54,208 nt of DNA from Candidatus Woesearchaeota archaeon (GTDB lineage Archaea > Nanoarchaeota > Nanoarchaeia > Woesearchaeales > JAGVZT01). Shown piece after piece: positions 1 to 7,977 of this stretch. Position 1 is the stretch's first letter. Each line of letters opens with the position of its first letter. Made by a program: the position numbers and the translations under genes. Under the pieces are notes generated by a model. The model was not told the origin of the DNA. It saw nothing but the letters and a program-made list of their open reading frames with translations, and ran no database searches. The stretch spans positions 1-54,208 of the forward strand of contig JAFCGF010000023.1 of the NCBI GenBank assembly GCA_017608295.1, read 5' to 3'.

Positions 1-102
1 TGGCTTCAGGAGTTAAGTCTGTTATGAAGAGCCGTATGACGGGAGACTGTCACGTACGGTTCTGTGAGCGGCTGGGGGTGAAACTCCCCCGGCCTACTCG
101 AC
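1..102 (+). mobile_element. Group II intron, 3' end (domains V and VI)
   Basis: Positions 29-62 fold as a 34-nt domain V. The lower helix GAGCCGUA pairs with UACGGUUC, the AGC triad is at 30-32, a two-base CG bulge lies at 53-54, and the upper helix is closed by a GAGA (GNRA) tetraloop at 43-46. Positions 63-102 form domain VI, a G/C-rich hairpin with an unpaired A at 96 as the likely branch point, six bases before the 3' terminal AC at 101-102. This is the catalytic core signature of bacterial group II introns. The reverse transcriptase ORF, if present, lies upstream of the window. Downstream exon sequence starts at 103. Confidence 0.88.
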
Positions 103-300
103 TTTCACGATTTCACCATTTCGCTATCTCGCTATCTCGCTTCTATGGAACACAGATGACGCAGATGCCTTCGGCAACGCAGATTTACACGAAAAAAAGG
201 CACAAAGGAACAGAGGCACAGACGCACAAAAAAACTTCTACATTCTAACTTCGTCCTTCTAGTTCTAACTTCTGAAATCTGATATCTGACTTCAATTGGT
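103..300 (+). repeat. Intergenic simple-repeat mixture after the intron
   Basis: This stretch has no credible gene. It is a patchwork of short imperfect direct repeats: TTTCACGATTTC, TCGCTATC repeated twice at about 119-140, a CACAGATGACGCAGATGCC-like piece, CACAAAGGAACAGAGGCACAGACG at about 199-225, and TCTAACTTC/TCTGATATCTGACTTC at about 242-293. The style matches the arrays seen between bat genes further on. The tail up to 348 holds the promoter of the next gene. Confidence 0.55.
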
Positions 301-321
301 GCAACCTTTACAAACAAATAG

Positions 322-329
322 TATCTTTG
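322..329 (+). promoter_or_regulatory. Bacteroidota -7 element TATCTTTG
   Basis: Exact match to the Bacteroidota sigma-A -7 consensus TAnnTTTG, 19 bases before the GTG of the large secreted protein. A TTG at 296-298 is 23 bases upstream, slightly far for a -33 element. Confidence 0.6.
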
Positions 330-348
330 TTAGTATGAATACTTTCCA

Positions 349-3300
349 GTGAAATTAATGATCATCTCCGGTCTGATTTTATTCCTGCCTGTAGTTGGAT
401 TTTCCCAGGGTGAAAATAATAATTGGTATTTCGGTAACTCTGCAGCAATTACCTTCAATACAATCCCTCCTTCTGCATTATTTAATTGTGCATTGCCAAA
501 TACGATTGGGTATCCTGTTAGTATTTCTGATTCAATGGGAAATTTACTTTTTTATTCTGATGGGTATAGAGTGTTTAACAGAAATCATTCCTTAATGCCA
601 AATGGATCATTGTTATATATTTTTGATGGGCTTCAATTAGTTTTATCTGTTAAGCAATTAAATAATAGTAACTTATATTATTTGTTTCATGTCTATGATG
701 CCATCCCAATGACTTTCCTTGGGCTATATTACTCCGTAATTGACATGGATTTAGATGGAGGTCTTGGAGATGTTGTTCCGGGATTAAAAAACATACCTGT
801 TCCCGGAATGTCAGATGCCATGGATTTACTATCAGGTACACGTCATAAAAATAATCGGGATGTTTGGATTGTAAACAAGAAATACAACACCAATCAATAT
901 GCATCCATTCTAATTAGCAATTTAGGTATATCTTCGTCTATCGTATTAAGCAACTCTTACGCTCCTGTTTTCAATGTACTGCCTTATAATGGGGCATTGG
1001 CTATCTCACCTGATGGTGAAAAGTTAATCTGCTTTTATAAGCCTCAAAATGACTATGCAGCTGAGTTTTGTTCTTTTGACTCCCAGTCAGGTGAAGTGAC
1101 ACCCTTATTTGATTTAAAATTATTAATAGGGTTAGATCAAGGAGTTATTTCTGGTGTGGGATTTTCACCAGATTCAAAGTTGCTTTACATCCTTGGACAA
1201 CTTCCACCTCCATCAACAATTGGAGGAATTTTCCAATATGATATATCAGTCCTTGATTCTACATACATTTTAAATAGTCAGGTTCAGGTATATGAAAATG
1301 ATCCGATTTCTACAACCAGGATTGATGCCCCCTTTCAAATTGGACTCGACTGGAAGCTCTATTTCCCCTGTTGGTACCATGATTCTTTACATGTTATCCA
1401 TAATCCAAATACTCAAGGCACTGGATGCAATGTACAAATAAATGCAATAAGTTTAGAGGGAAGGAATAATTATAAAGGTCTGCCCCAATTCCTCCAAAAG
1501 TACAAAGCCTATATTAATTATACTGGAAACTGTCAACCGGATACATTTCAATTCTCTTCTGACATCTGGCCTCCGGCCGACAGCCTACACTGGGATTTCG
1601 GTGATCCTGCTTCGGGAGCTGCCAATTATTCCAATGATTCAACACCTACTCATATCTATGCCTTACCTGGGCAATATACGGTTGAGTTGTTTGTACGGCA
1701 TATCGATAACAGAACAGATACCTCCTGGAAGACAATAACCATCTATGAAACACCGGAACCGGATCTGGGTCCGGATCTAACTATATGCCAGGGAGATTCT
1801 GTTACTCTGGATGCTGGATTCTGTTCAGGCTGTTCATATGAATGGTTCAGCATCCCTCCCGGATTCACCTCCACATCACAAACGATTTCCCTGAATCAAA
1901 CAGGATTATATTCAGTTGCCGTCACAACAACAAACGGATGTACCGGCAGGGACACTGTTCAATTGACAGTTACTGTCCCACCTGTTGTTACAAATAGCCC
2001 GCTTTCAAAATCAATCTGTTCAGGAGAAACAACAAACATTCCTTTAACTTCCACTGTGCCGAATACAACCTTTTCCTGGACTGCCATTGGTTCTTCACCT
2101 CTTGTTACGGGCTTCTCTCCAGGCATCGGAGATACGATTAACCAGGTTCTGACCAACGCCGGATCTGGCCCGGAAACTGTTACCTATACTATCACTCCGG
2201 CGGTCGGAAGTTGTGTGGGCGATTCGGTTCAATTTGTCGTAACAGTCACACCAAGCGATTCTGTAATGGTTTCGATTTCTGTTTCAGCAGATTCAGTTTG
2301 TGCAGGAACACCGGTAACGTTTACTGCTACAACCACCAATGGAGGGTCCACACCAGCTTTTCAATGGAAAGTCAATGGGTTTAGTACTGGGACGAATGAT
2401 TCTGTTTTCACATATGTTCCTGTAAACGGGGATAGCATCACTTGTGTGCTGACCTCATCAATTACCATCTGCACAACGAATAATCCGGCCATATCGAATG
2501 CAATCATCATGACAATAATTCCGAATTTACCGATTAGCATTTCTATTGTAGCCTCTGCAAATCCGATATGTGAGGGAGATACCGTTACGTTTTCAGGAAT
2601 CGCCGTGAACGGCGGCTCTACGCCGGTTTATCAATGGTTGGTTAACGGCGCAACTGTTGGCACAAATGATTCCATATTTACCTATACACCAGCCAACGAT
2701 GACTCAGTGAGATGTATTTTGACCTCCAGCGAAACCTGCACTTCCAGTAATCCAGCATCAAGCAATCCGGTTATCATGAACGTCAATCCCTTACTCCTTG
2801 TCAGCATTACCATCTCCCCATCTGCCAATCCGGTTTGTGGTGGATCCCCGGTGACATTCACAGCGACGCCAATAAATGGAGGCAGTTTGCCAGGTTATCA
2901 ATGGCAGGTGAACGGAGTCAATACCGGTGGGAATGTTCCTATTTATACCTATTTGCCAGTTGACGGGGATGTAGTAACCTGTGCCTTGAACTCGAATGAA
3001 AATTGTGTTACCGGAAACCCGGCCACATCCAATCCTATAACAATGTTAGTGGGTGAGCAACCAGATGTTTCTTTCTCTGCCTGTTTCGATACAATCACAA
3101 CGCTCAACGCCAAACCATATAAGCTCAAAGGTGGCATCCCTTTAGGTGGAGTATATTCCGGTCCGGGAGTGGATCAGATCACAGGGTATTTCAATCCGGC
3201 TATGGCGGGGCTGGGAACCAAAACCATCATCTATTCATACACAAACTGGTACAATTGCAGTGATAATGAAGTTCGCAGTATCACCGTTGTAAGCCCGGTT

Positions 3301-3840
3301 CTAATCACTTGCGGAAATGATTTGCTGGATATACGTGACAGCACTGTATATCCAACTGTTTTGATAGGATCGCAATGCTGGATGGCCGCCAACCTGAACT
3401 ACGGAACCGAAATCCCATATATTACACCCCAAAGAGATAACTGTATCCCGGAGAAATATACCAATCCGGCATTTGTCTACCAATGGGATGAACTCATGAA
3501 GTACTCCGACACCGAACAAGCACAGGGCCTATGTCCTCCCGGCTGGCAGGTGCCTTCCGAAGCCGACTGGAATACCCTCTTTGCCAACTGGACCAACAAC
3601 GCCTTCGCAGGGGCACCGTTGAAGTATTCCGGGTATTCGGGTTTTAATGCCTTATTGGTAGGGGCGCAGTTTTTTAATAAGGTATGGGAGTATGATGCAT
3701 TCGCAACATTCTTTTGGTCATCGACGCCACACGGACCTTGGAAAGCCTGGGCGCATGGGATGAATGAGTATAATTATTCGGTGTCGTATTATCCAAGTTA
3801 CAGGTCGAATGCGTTTTCGGTGAGGTGTGTGAGGGATTGA
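349..3840 (+). CDS. Very large secreted multidomain protein: propeller, PKD, Ig-like repeats, C-terminal FISUMP domain
   Basis: 1163 aa. The GTG at 349 gives a signal peptide (MKLMIISGLILFLPVVGFSQ); an in-frame ATG at 358 is an alternative. Residues about 25-385 look like a beta-propeller (WYFGN, GNLLFYSDG, ISPDGEKL and FSPDSKLLY motifs). A PKD domain covers about 395-468 (WDFGD near 415). Ig/PKD-like modules start near 470 and 547. Three tandem cysteine-containing Ig-like repeats of about 90 aa start near 638, 727 and 817. A FISUMP domain (Fibrobacter succinogenes major paralogous family) runs from about 994 to the end: IGSQCWMAANL, LCPPGWQVP, FWSS, ending SVRCVRD. There is no T9SS sorting domain, so export by Sec to the cell surface or periplasm is inferred. 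I infer an adhesive or ligand-binding role; the ligand is unknown. Confidence 0.85.
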   Translation: MKLMIISGLILFLPVVGFSQGENNNWYFGNSAAITFNTIPPSALFNCALPNTIGYPVSISDSMGNLLFYSDGYRVFNRNHSLMPNGSLLYIFDGLQLVLSVKQLNNSNLYYLFHVYDAIPMTFLGLYYSVIDMDLDGGLGDVVPGLKNIPVPGMSDAMDLLSGTRHKNNRDVWIVNKKYNTNQYASILISNLGISSSIVLSNSYAPVFNVLPYNGALAISPDGEKLICFYKPQNDYAAEFCSFDSQSGEVTPLFDLKLLIGLDQGVISGVGFSPDSKLLYILGQLPPPSTIGGIFQYDISVLDSTYILNSQVQVYENDPISTTRIDAPFQIGLDWKLYFPCWYHDSLHVIHNPNTQGTGCNVQINAISLEGRNNYKGLPQFLQKYKAYINYTGNCQPDTFQFSSDIWPPADSLHWDFGDPASGAANYSNDSTPTHIYALPGQYTVELFVRHIDNRTDTSWKTITIYETPEPDLGPDLTICQGDSVTLDAGFCSGCSYEWFSIPPGFTSTSQTISLNQTGLYSVAVTTTNGCTGRDTVQLTVTVPPVVTNSPLSKSICSGETTNIPLTSTVPNTTFSWTAIGSSPLVTGFSPGIGDTINQVLTNAGSGPETVTYTITPAVGSCVGDSVQFVVTVTPSDSVMVSISVSADSVCAGTPVTFTATTTNGGSTPAFQWKVNGFSTGTNDSVFTYVPVNGDSITCVLTSSITICTTNNPAISNAIIMTIIPNLPISISIVASANPICEGDTVTFSGIAVNGGSTPVYQWLVNGATVGTNDSIFTYTPANDDSVRCILTSSETCTSSNPASSNPVIMNVNPLLLVSITISPSANPVCGGSPVTFTATPINGGSLPGYQWQVNGVNTGGNVPIYTYLPVDGDVVTCALNSNENCVTGNPATSNPITMLVGEQPDVSFSACFDTITTLNAKPYKLKGGIPLGGVYSGPGVDQITGYFNPAMAGLGTKTIIYSYTNWYNCSDNEVRSITVVSPVLITCGNDLLDIRDSTVYPTVLIGSQCWMAANLNYGTEIPYITPQRDNCIPEKYTNPAFVYQWDELMKYSDTEQAQGLCPPGWQVPSEADWNTLFANWTNNAFAGAPLKYSGYSGFNALLVGAQFFNKVWEYDAFATFFWSSTPHGPWKAWAHGMNEYNYSVSYYPSYRSNAFSVRCVRD

Positions 3841-4050
3841 GTGCGCCCAGACGCACACAAACGATTGGGGAATAACCCCGGTCAATATATGTGAGCTTGC
3901 TGTAATCAAGATGGTGGGCTGCAAACAACTTGAATCAACAAGGAAAGAAACGAGCTGTTATAGATAAACAGAGGCCTCACGGAAAAACTATGAAGAGACA
4001 AATAGTAGCAGAAGTGATCCACCGGCAAGGGCTATCACCTAACTGAATTA
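3841..4050 (+). mobile_element. Group II intron 5' end, truncated (part of domain I)
   Basis: The sequence starts GTGCGCCCAGA immediately after the TGA stop of the preceding gene. GUGYG is the universal group II 5' splice-site consensus, and this 11-mer is the same as I recall for the start of the Lactococcus Ll.LtrB intron. It continues with domain-I-like purine-rich segments (AACAGAGGC, GGAAAGAAACGAGCTG). CCTCAC at 3975-3980 could act as EBS2, pairing with GTGAGG in the upstream exon at bases -12 to -7. Domains II-VI and any ORF are absent: tmRNA follows at 4148, so this is a relic. The right boundary is approximate. Confidence 0.6.
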
Positions 4051-4147
4051 TTAACAATAAGCATTAGAAATGTATGTAAAAATGTATGTAAAGAAAAAAG
4101 AATGTATCGTAAAACGTTAATTAACAATGTATTATGACACATTCCCG
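4051..4147. other. AT-rich gap between intron relic and tmRNA
   Basis: No gene. It contains a tandem 12-mer AAATGTATGTAA (two copies at about 4068-4091, with a third degenerate copy after it) and the palindrome GTTAATTAAC at 4117-4126. No clear terminator for the tmRNA is visible. Confidence 0.4.
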
Positions 4148-4514
4148 TGGAGTTGGAGGGATTCGAACCCTCGTCCAAACAGGTAGCCACGTTGCTTTCT
4201 ACATGCTTATTCACTGGTTGGTTGTCGGGATCAGACCGGCCAGTGACCAGCCTATCAGATCCTTAGTTCCTGTTATTCGCTGTGAAGTCGGAACGGCCTC
4301 ATAACTATCCCAGCTTTTTCGATGCCTCGTCCGGAACACCGCTGAGAAAGGTTTCCCGGGAGACAATGGCACTTAATTTCTAAAATTAAGCAGCCATTTG
4401 ATATGAATAGTCGCCAGTTATTAATGGCTTGTGAAAGAGTTTTTACGAGACCCCTTCACAAAAACTCGGCATGCTTACAAGGCCACTTCCCTGCTGTCAA
4501 ATCCTGTCAACCCC
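4148..4514 (-). ncRNA. ssrA: Transfer-messenger RNA (tmRNA)
   Basis: Minus-strand RNA beginning GGGGTTGACAGG at 4514 and ending CCAACTCC plus discriminator A at 4148. The two ends form a 7-bp tRNA-like acceptor stem, and a T-arm GGATTCGAACC lies at 4158-4168 (plus-strand reading). The terminal CCA is not encoded. The tag reading frame at 4386-4415 encodes GDYSYQMAA followed by TAA; the ...AA end is the proteolysis tag signature and the initial G is typical of Bacteroidota tags. It rescues stalled ribosomes with SmpB. About 367 nt, a normal length. Confidence 0.96.
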
Positions 4515-4523
4515 GTATGGATA

Positions 4524-4531
4524 CAAAGATA
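4524..4531 (-). promoter_or_regulatory. -7 element of the tmRNA promoter
   Basis: TATCTTTG on the minus strand, 10 bases before the mature tmRNA 5' end, matches TAnnTTTG. It sits just beyond the stop codon of the upstream gpsA-like gene, so the tmRNA has its own start although it follows that gene. Confidence 0.7.
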
Positions 4532-4538
4532 CGAAAAT

Positions 4539-5531
4539 TTATGGTTCCCTGAGTGTTAAAATGGCATTAACGAAAGAGGATATATCATAGTTGTCGTTGA
4601 AAATTTTGAAGAGTTCAGCAACAATCGGGAAGTGCTCTTCAACAATAAGGTTTCCGGAGAGCTCTTTGTAAAATATATTGACGGCTGTTTTTCCTTCCAG
4701 AACGAGCTCATGGGAGACATGTTGGGTGAAGAATCCTTTACCGATCAGCAAGCCCAGTGTGCGATTCCGGCTGAGGTCATTCAATGCAGTCAGCGTGAAG
4801 TCTCCATACCCGCAGTAGTTGAAGAGGGTCTCTTCAGATCCACCGAAGTGGATCAGTATCCGGCGCATCTCCCGGAATGCTTTCGTGAGGACCAGAAACC
4901 TCAAATTCGGAGAATTAAATTGGGCATCAACAATACCAAGAACGATCGCATAGATATTCTTCAGAATGCTCAGAATCTCCACACCGGTGATGTCAGGTGT
5001 GAAATCAAGATATATCGAAGTGTTTGAGAAAATGTCCCGAAAGAGGTTGACCTGGGTTTCATTTGAATATCCCAGGGTAAATCCGGTCGGGAGAAGAGTG
5101 ATGATCTCCCGGGCAAAAGTAGGACCTTTCAGGGTACATACCGGATTGCGGAATCGTTCCTGAAGAGACGCACAGATCGTCTTATGCTCTATGCCAAACC
5201 CTTTGGCCAGATTCACCAGAATTGCCTCTTCCGGGATATATTCCCGGATCGATTCCAGATACTCCACAATTGCTACAGAAGGGATGGCTAGAAGCAGAAG
5301 TGATGAATCATGGATCACCATGTTATTTGTAGTAGCAATTAATTGAGGATCCAGATGAATTGAAGGAAAACACTTCGGATTGAGGTGATTGTGTGTGATC
5401 GAATGGACTGCCTCGTCGTCGATAGAGTGTATGATCACATGATGTTTTGTTTTGGATGCAAGGATATTTCCCAGAGCTGTTCCGATGGCTCCGGCTCCGA
5501 TGATTGTAATCTGGTTTGGTGTTGAATTCAT
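4539..5531 (-). CDS. NAD(P)-dependent glycerol-3-phosphate dehydrogenase-like protein
   Basis: 330 aa, the usual length for GpsA. The N-terminal Rossmann motif is GAGAIG (residues 12-17). Other GpsA landmarks are LVNLAKGFG, the GPTFAREI substrate loop, VEILSILKN with the catalytic-type Lys, YGDFTLTAL where the family has GLGDLxLT, and SRNRTLG. Typical GpsA reduces dihydroxyacetone phosphate to sn-glycerol-3-phosphate for phospholipid synthesis. Several family glycines are replaced here (the stretch after LKNIYAIVLG is divergent), so it may be a second paralogue with altered substrate. It lies 26 bases downstream of the histidine kinase on the same strand and may be co-transcribed. The family is firm; the exact role is inferred. 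Confidence 0.85.
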   Translation of the reverse strand: MNSTPNQITIIGAGAIGTALGNILASKTKHHVIIHSIDDEAVHSITHNHLNPKCFPSIHLDPQLIATTNNMVIHDSSLLLLAIPSVAIVEYLESIREYIPEEAILVNLAKGFGIEHKTICASLQERFRNPVCTLKGPTFAREIITLLPTGFTLGYSNETQVNLFRDIFSNTSIYLDFTPDITGVEILSILKNIYAIVLGIVDAQFNSPNLRFLVLTKAFREMRRILIHFGGSEETLFNYCGYGDFTLTALNDLSRNRTLGLLIGKGFFTQHVSHELVLEGKTAVNIFYKELSGNLIVEEHFPIVAELFKIFNDNYDISSFVNAILTLREP

Positions 5532-5557
5532 AGGACAAATGTAATCAATTCAGGCAG

Positions 5558-7861
5558 CTAAGAGCGTTTCTCATCTGAAAAGAGTATGATAAATGTTGTT
5601 CCTGTATCACCGGAATAATGAAGTTTTCCCTCGATCTGATCCACAAGCAGAGTAATAATCTGGGAGCCCATGGACTTTTGCTCTTCCAGCTTAAAACCTT
5701 CCGGTAATCCTTGGCCATTGTCACGGATGGTGAGTTGATGTGTAAAAACGTTTTCTTCCCCGGATTCTTTCCTGAGTATGCTTAGTTCAACCCATAATTC
5801 TCCGTCTGAACGATCAGCGAAGGCATATTTATAGGCATTGGTCAATATTTCATTGGAGATCAAACCAAGAGGCAATGCGCTTTCAACATCCAGCACACAC
5901 TCGTCATAGTCAGCGTGTAATGTAACAGGTTTGCTTTTAAATGCACTGGAAATGATGCCAACAAGCTGATTCAGGTAATCCGCAAAATCGATGTAATCGA
6001 TATCGCGAGAACGATAGAGCAGCTCATGAACCAAAGACATGGTGCGAATCCGACCTTGAAGTTCACTCAGAAAACCATTAAAATCACCTGGATCTGAACT
6101 GACTTTTTGCATGTTCATCAGACTGATCAGGATCGCGAAGTTGTTCTTTACCCGATGGTGGATCTCACGCAGAAGCAACTCTTTCTGCTTCGCATTTTCA
6201 GCCAGCGCATCTTCATATGCAATCCGGTCTGAGATGTCGCGGATCACGGTGATGGTCTCTTTGAGTTTTCCGGTCTGTTCATCAAAAATGGGGTTGACCA
6301 AACTCTCTGCCCAGAAGGTAGTTCCGTCTTTTCGTATAGAAAGATGAGTCAGTAGTATAGGCTCCTTGCTGCGGATCATCCCGCGGTACTCCATCCAGAG
6401 TTCATCATAGAATTCCGGATCAATCAACTTTCCCAGTTCCGGAAAATTGATTATAGCATCGGCTTCGTATCCAAACATTTTATAGACAGATGGAGAAACA
6501 TACTGGTAATGAAAGTCCCGATCCATACGAACGATCAGATCCAAAGTATGTTCGGTAACAAAATCAAGTTGGGCATTGATCTCCATAAGATGATCCTGTG
6601 CCCTGTTGCTTCTCTCACGTAGATAGAAAAAGAAAATGACAACCAGAAAAACCATGATCAACGCTAACTGAGAGATGAATTCCGAATAACTTCGGTTTTT
6701 GATCTGTAATTTTTGGATTTCGATCTTTTTCAGCAAAAACTCGTTCTGTTGCTCCATTTCAGCGATCAGGTAATTCGCCTCTATTCGATCAACTTCTCCC
6801 TTGCTTTTTACAATGAGCAAACTATCTTCAGCCTTATGTAACAACTGAAGTGCGCCGATAGCATCTTTATATTCTCCTTTTTTCAGGGTCAGGTTAACGA
6901 GCTGTTTGTATGCATAAGTCTTCAGGTTGTAATCAACAGATGGCTGTAGCAAACGGATGCCCAGATTGATGTATTTGAGAGCAGAATCAGGTTGCCCTAA
7001 TTCCATAAATAAATTTCCGATATTCACCAGAGAGCTGGCAAGATGATCCTGCTGATTATTTCGTGCTCTGACCTCTTGTGCTTTTCTATTGTAGTATAAG
7101 GATTGAGAAAGGTCATCCTGGTGATGATATACATGGGCAATAAGGGTGTAAATTGATCCAAGATCATTCATCAGATTATTCTTATAACACTCTTTTACAG
7201 CGAGGTTAAAATAGTATAGTGCCCAGGGATAATTGTTCTGATAATAGAAGACTGTTCCAAGTCCCCTGTAAGTGTTCATTATAACTCTTGAATCTGTAAT
7301 ACTGTCAAAAAGAGATAAAGCCAAATAAAAACTTGTCAGTGCCTGTGAGTGCTTTCCTGTTATATATTTTAACTTTCCAATGGCAAGAAGAATTTGTGAT
7401 TTTTCATTATAATTAGATGTTTGATTAGCGAGGCTCAATGCTTGATCAAAGAAGCTTTGAGCTCGATCATATTTTTGAATATCAATATAATAGAATCCTA
7501 ATAAATCAAGTATTCGTATTTTTTCTTCAGTGAAATGATTCCTTTCAGCTATCTTCAGGGCATCGAATAAATATTTGATGCATATTGAATACTTCTTTTT
7601 ACTACTGTAAAAATTTCCAAGTTGGATTATCGACTCAACAAGGCCTTTTTGATAATGAATGGAATCAGCTAAATGGAAAGCCTCAGAAGCAAATTGATAT
7701 GCTTTCGTGGTTGCAGATATGAATGAATCTTTTGATAACTTGTTTAAATGGTCAATTGTTAGTTTCAGATCGTCTAACGACTCCTGATCTGTTTGCGCAT
7801 GGGTAAAAAATGTGATGGAAAAGAAAACAAGGGTGGAAAGGTATCTAAGCCTGTTTATCAT
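5558..7861 (-). CDS. TPR-PAS sensor histidine kinase (HisKA_2 type)
   Basis: 767 aa. Signal peptide at residues 1-23 (ending FFTHAQ), then a periplasmic array of TPR repeats (about 30-370), a short coiled segment, and one membrane span near 393-414. Next is a cytoplasmic PAS domain (about 432-545, with the PAC-type ending TVIRDISDRIAYEDAL). The phosphoacceptor motif REIHHRVKNN lies near residue 570, followed by a HATPase domain with N box NEILTNAYKYAF (about 674) and G box DNGQGLPEGF (about 718). H-x-x-RVKNN defines the HisKA_2 family. No response regulator is adjacent, so the partner is unknown. TPR-fused membrane kinases of this plan are common in Bacteroidota. Confidence 0.93.
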   Translation of the reverse strand: MINRLRYLSTLVFFSITFFTHAQTDQESLDDLKLTIDHLNKLSKDSFISATTKAYQFASEAFHLADSIHYQKGLVESIIQLGNFYSSKKKYSICIKYLFDALKIAERNHFTEEKIRILDLLGFYYIDIQKYDRAQSFFDQALSLANQTSNYNEKSQILLAIGKLKYITGKHSQALTSFYLALSLFDSITDSRVIMNTYRGLGTVFYYQNNYPWALYYFNLAVKECYKNNLMNDLGSIYTLIAHVYHHQDDLSQSLYYNRKAQEVRARNNQQDHLASSLVNIGNLFMELGQPDSALKYINLGIRLLQPSVDYNLKTYAYKQLVNLTLKKGEYKDAIGALQLLHKAEDSLLIVKSKGEVDRIEANYLIAEMEQQNEFLLKKIEIQKLQIKNRSYSEFISQLALIMVFLVVIFFFYLRERSNRAQDHLMEINAQLDFVTEHTLDLIVRMDRDFHYQYVSPSVYKMFGYEADAIINFPELGKLIDPEFYDELWMEYRGMIRSKEPILLTHLSIRKDGTTFWAESLVNPIFDEQTGKLKETITVIRDISDRIAYEDALAENAKQKELLLREIHHRVKNNFAILISLMNMQKVSSDPGDFNGFLSELQGRIRTMSLVHELLYRSRDIDYIDFADYLNQLVGIISSAFKSKPVTLHADYDECVLDVESALPLGLISNEILTNAYKYAFADRSDGELWVELSILRKESGEENVFTHQLTIRDNGQGLPEGFKLEEQKSMGSQIITLLVDQIEGKLHYSGDTGTTFIILFSDEKRS

Positions 7862-7887
7862 TATTACACGATAAAAAGTTATCCGGA

Positions 7888-7895
7888 CAAAGATA
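7888..7895 (-). promoter_or_regulatory. -7 element for the histidine kinase
   Basis: TATCTTTG on the minus strand, 27 bases before the ATG at 7861. It forms a divergent promoter pair with 7935-7942 on the plus strand. Confidence 0.6.
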
Positions 7896-7934
7896 GGCAG
7901 AAAAAAATAGACAGTAGTTTCTCCCAGCTTTTAG

Positions 7935-7942
7935 TAAATTTG
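7935..7942 (+). promoter_or_regulatory. -7 element for the sugar-nucleotide cluster
   Basis: TAAATTTG matches TAnnTTTG, 36 bases before the ATG at 7978. It is the only good promoter seen ahead of the genes from 7978 to 16093. Confidence 0.6.
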
Positions 7943-7977
7943 CCATACATAGGCTCAATGTTTCAAATAAAGCATAG

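Noticed and set aside
24..317. Small ORFs on both strands at the window start
   Set aside because: They translate intron domains and simple repeats.
3674..3928. Minus-strand frames opposite the FISUMP end
   Set aside because: Low-complexity shadow translation crossing the intron boundary.
3841..4140. Template repeat of a diversity-generating retroelement after the FISUMP gene
   Set aside because: No similarity to the 3' end of the gene; the sequence instead begins with a group II intron 5' consensus.
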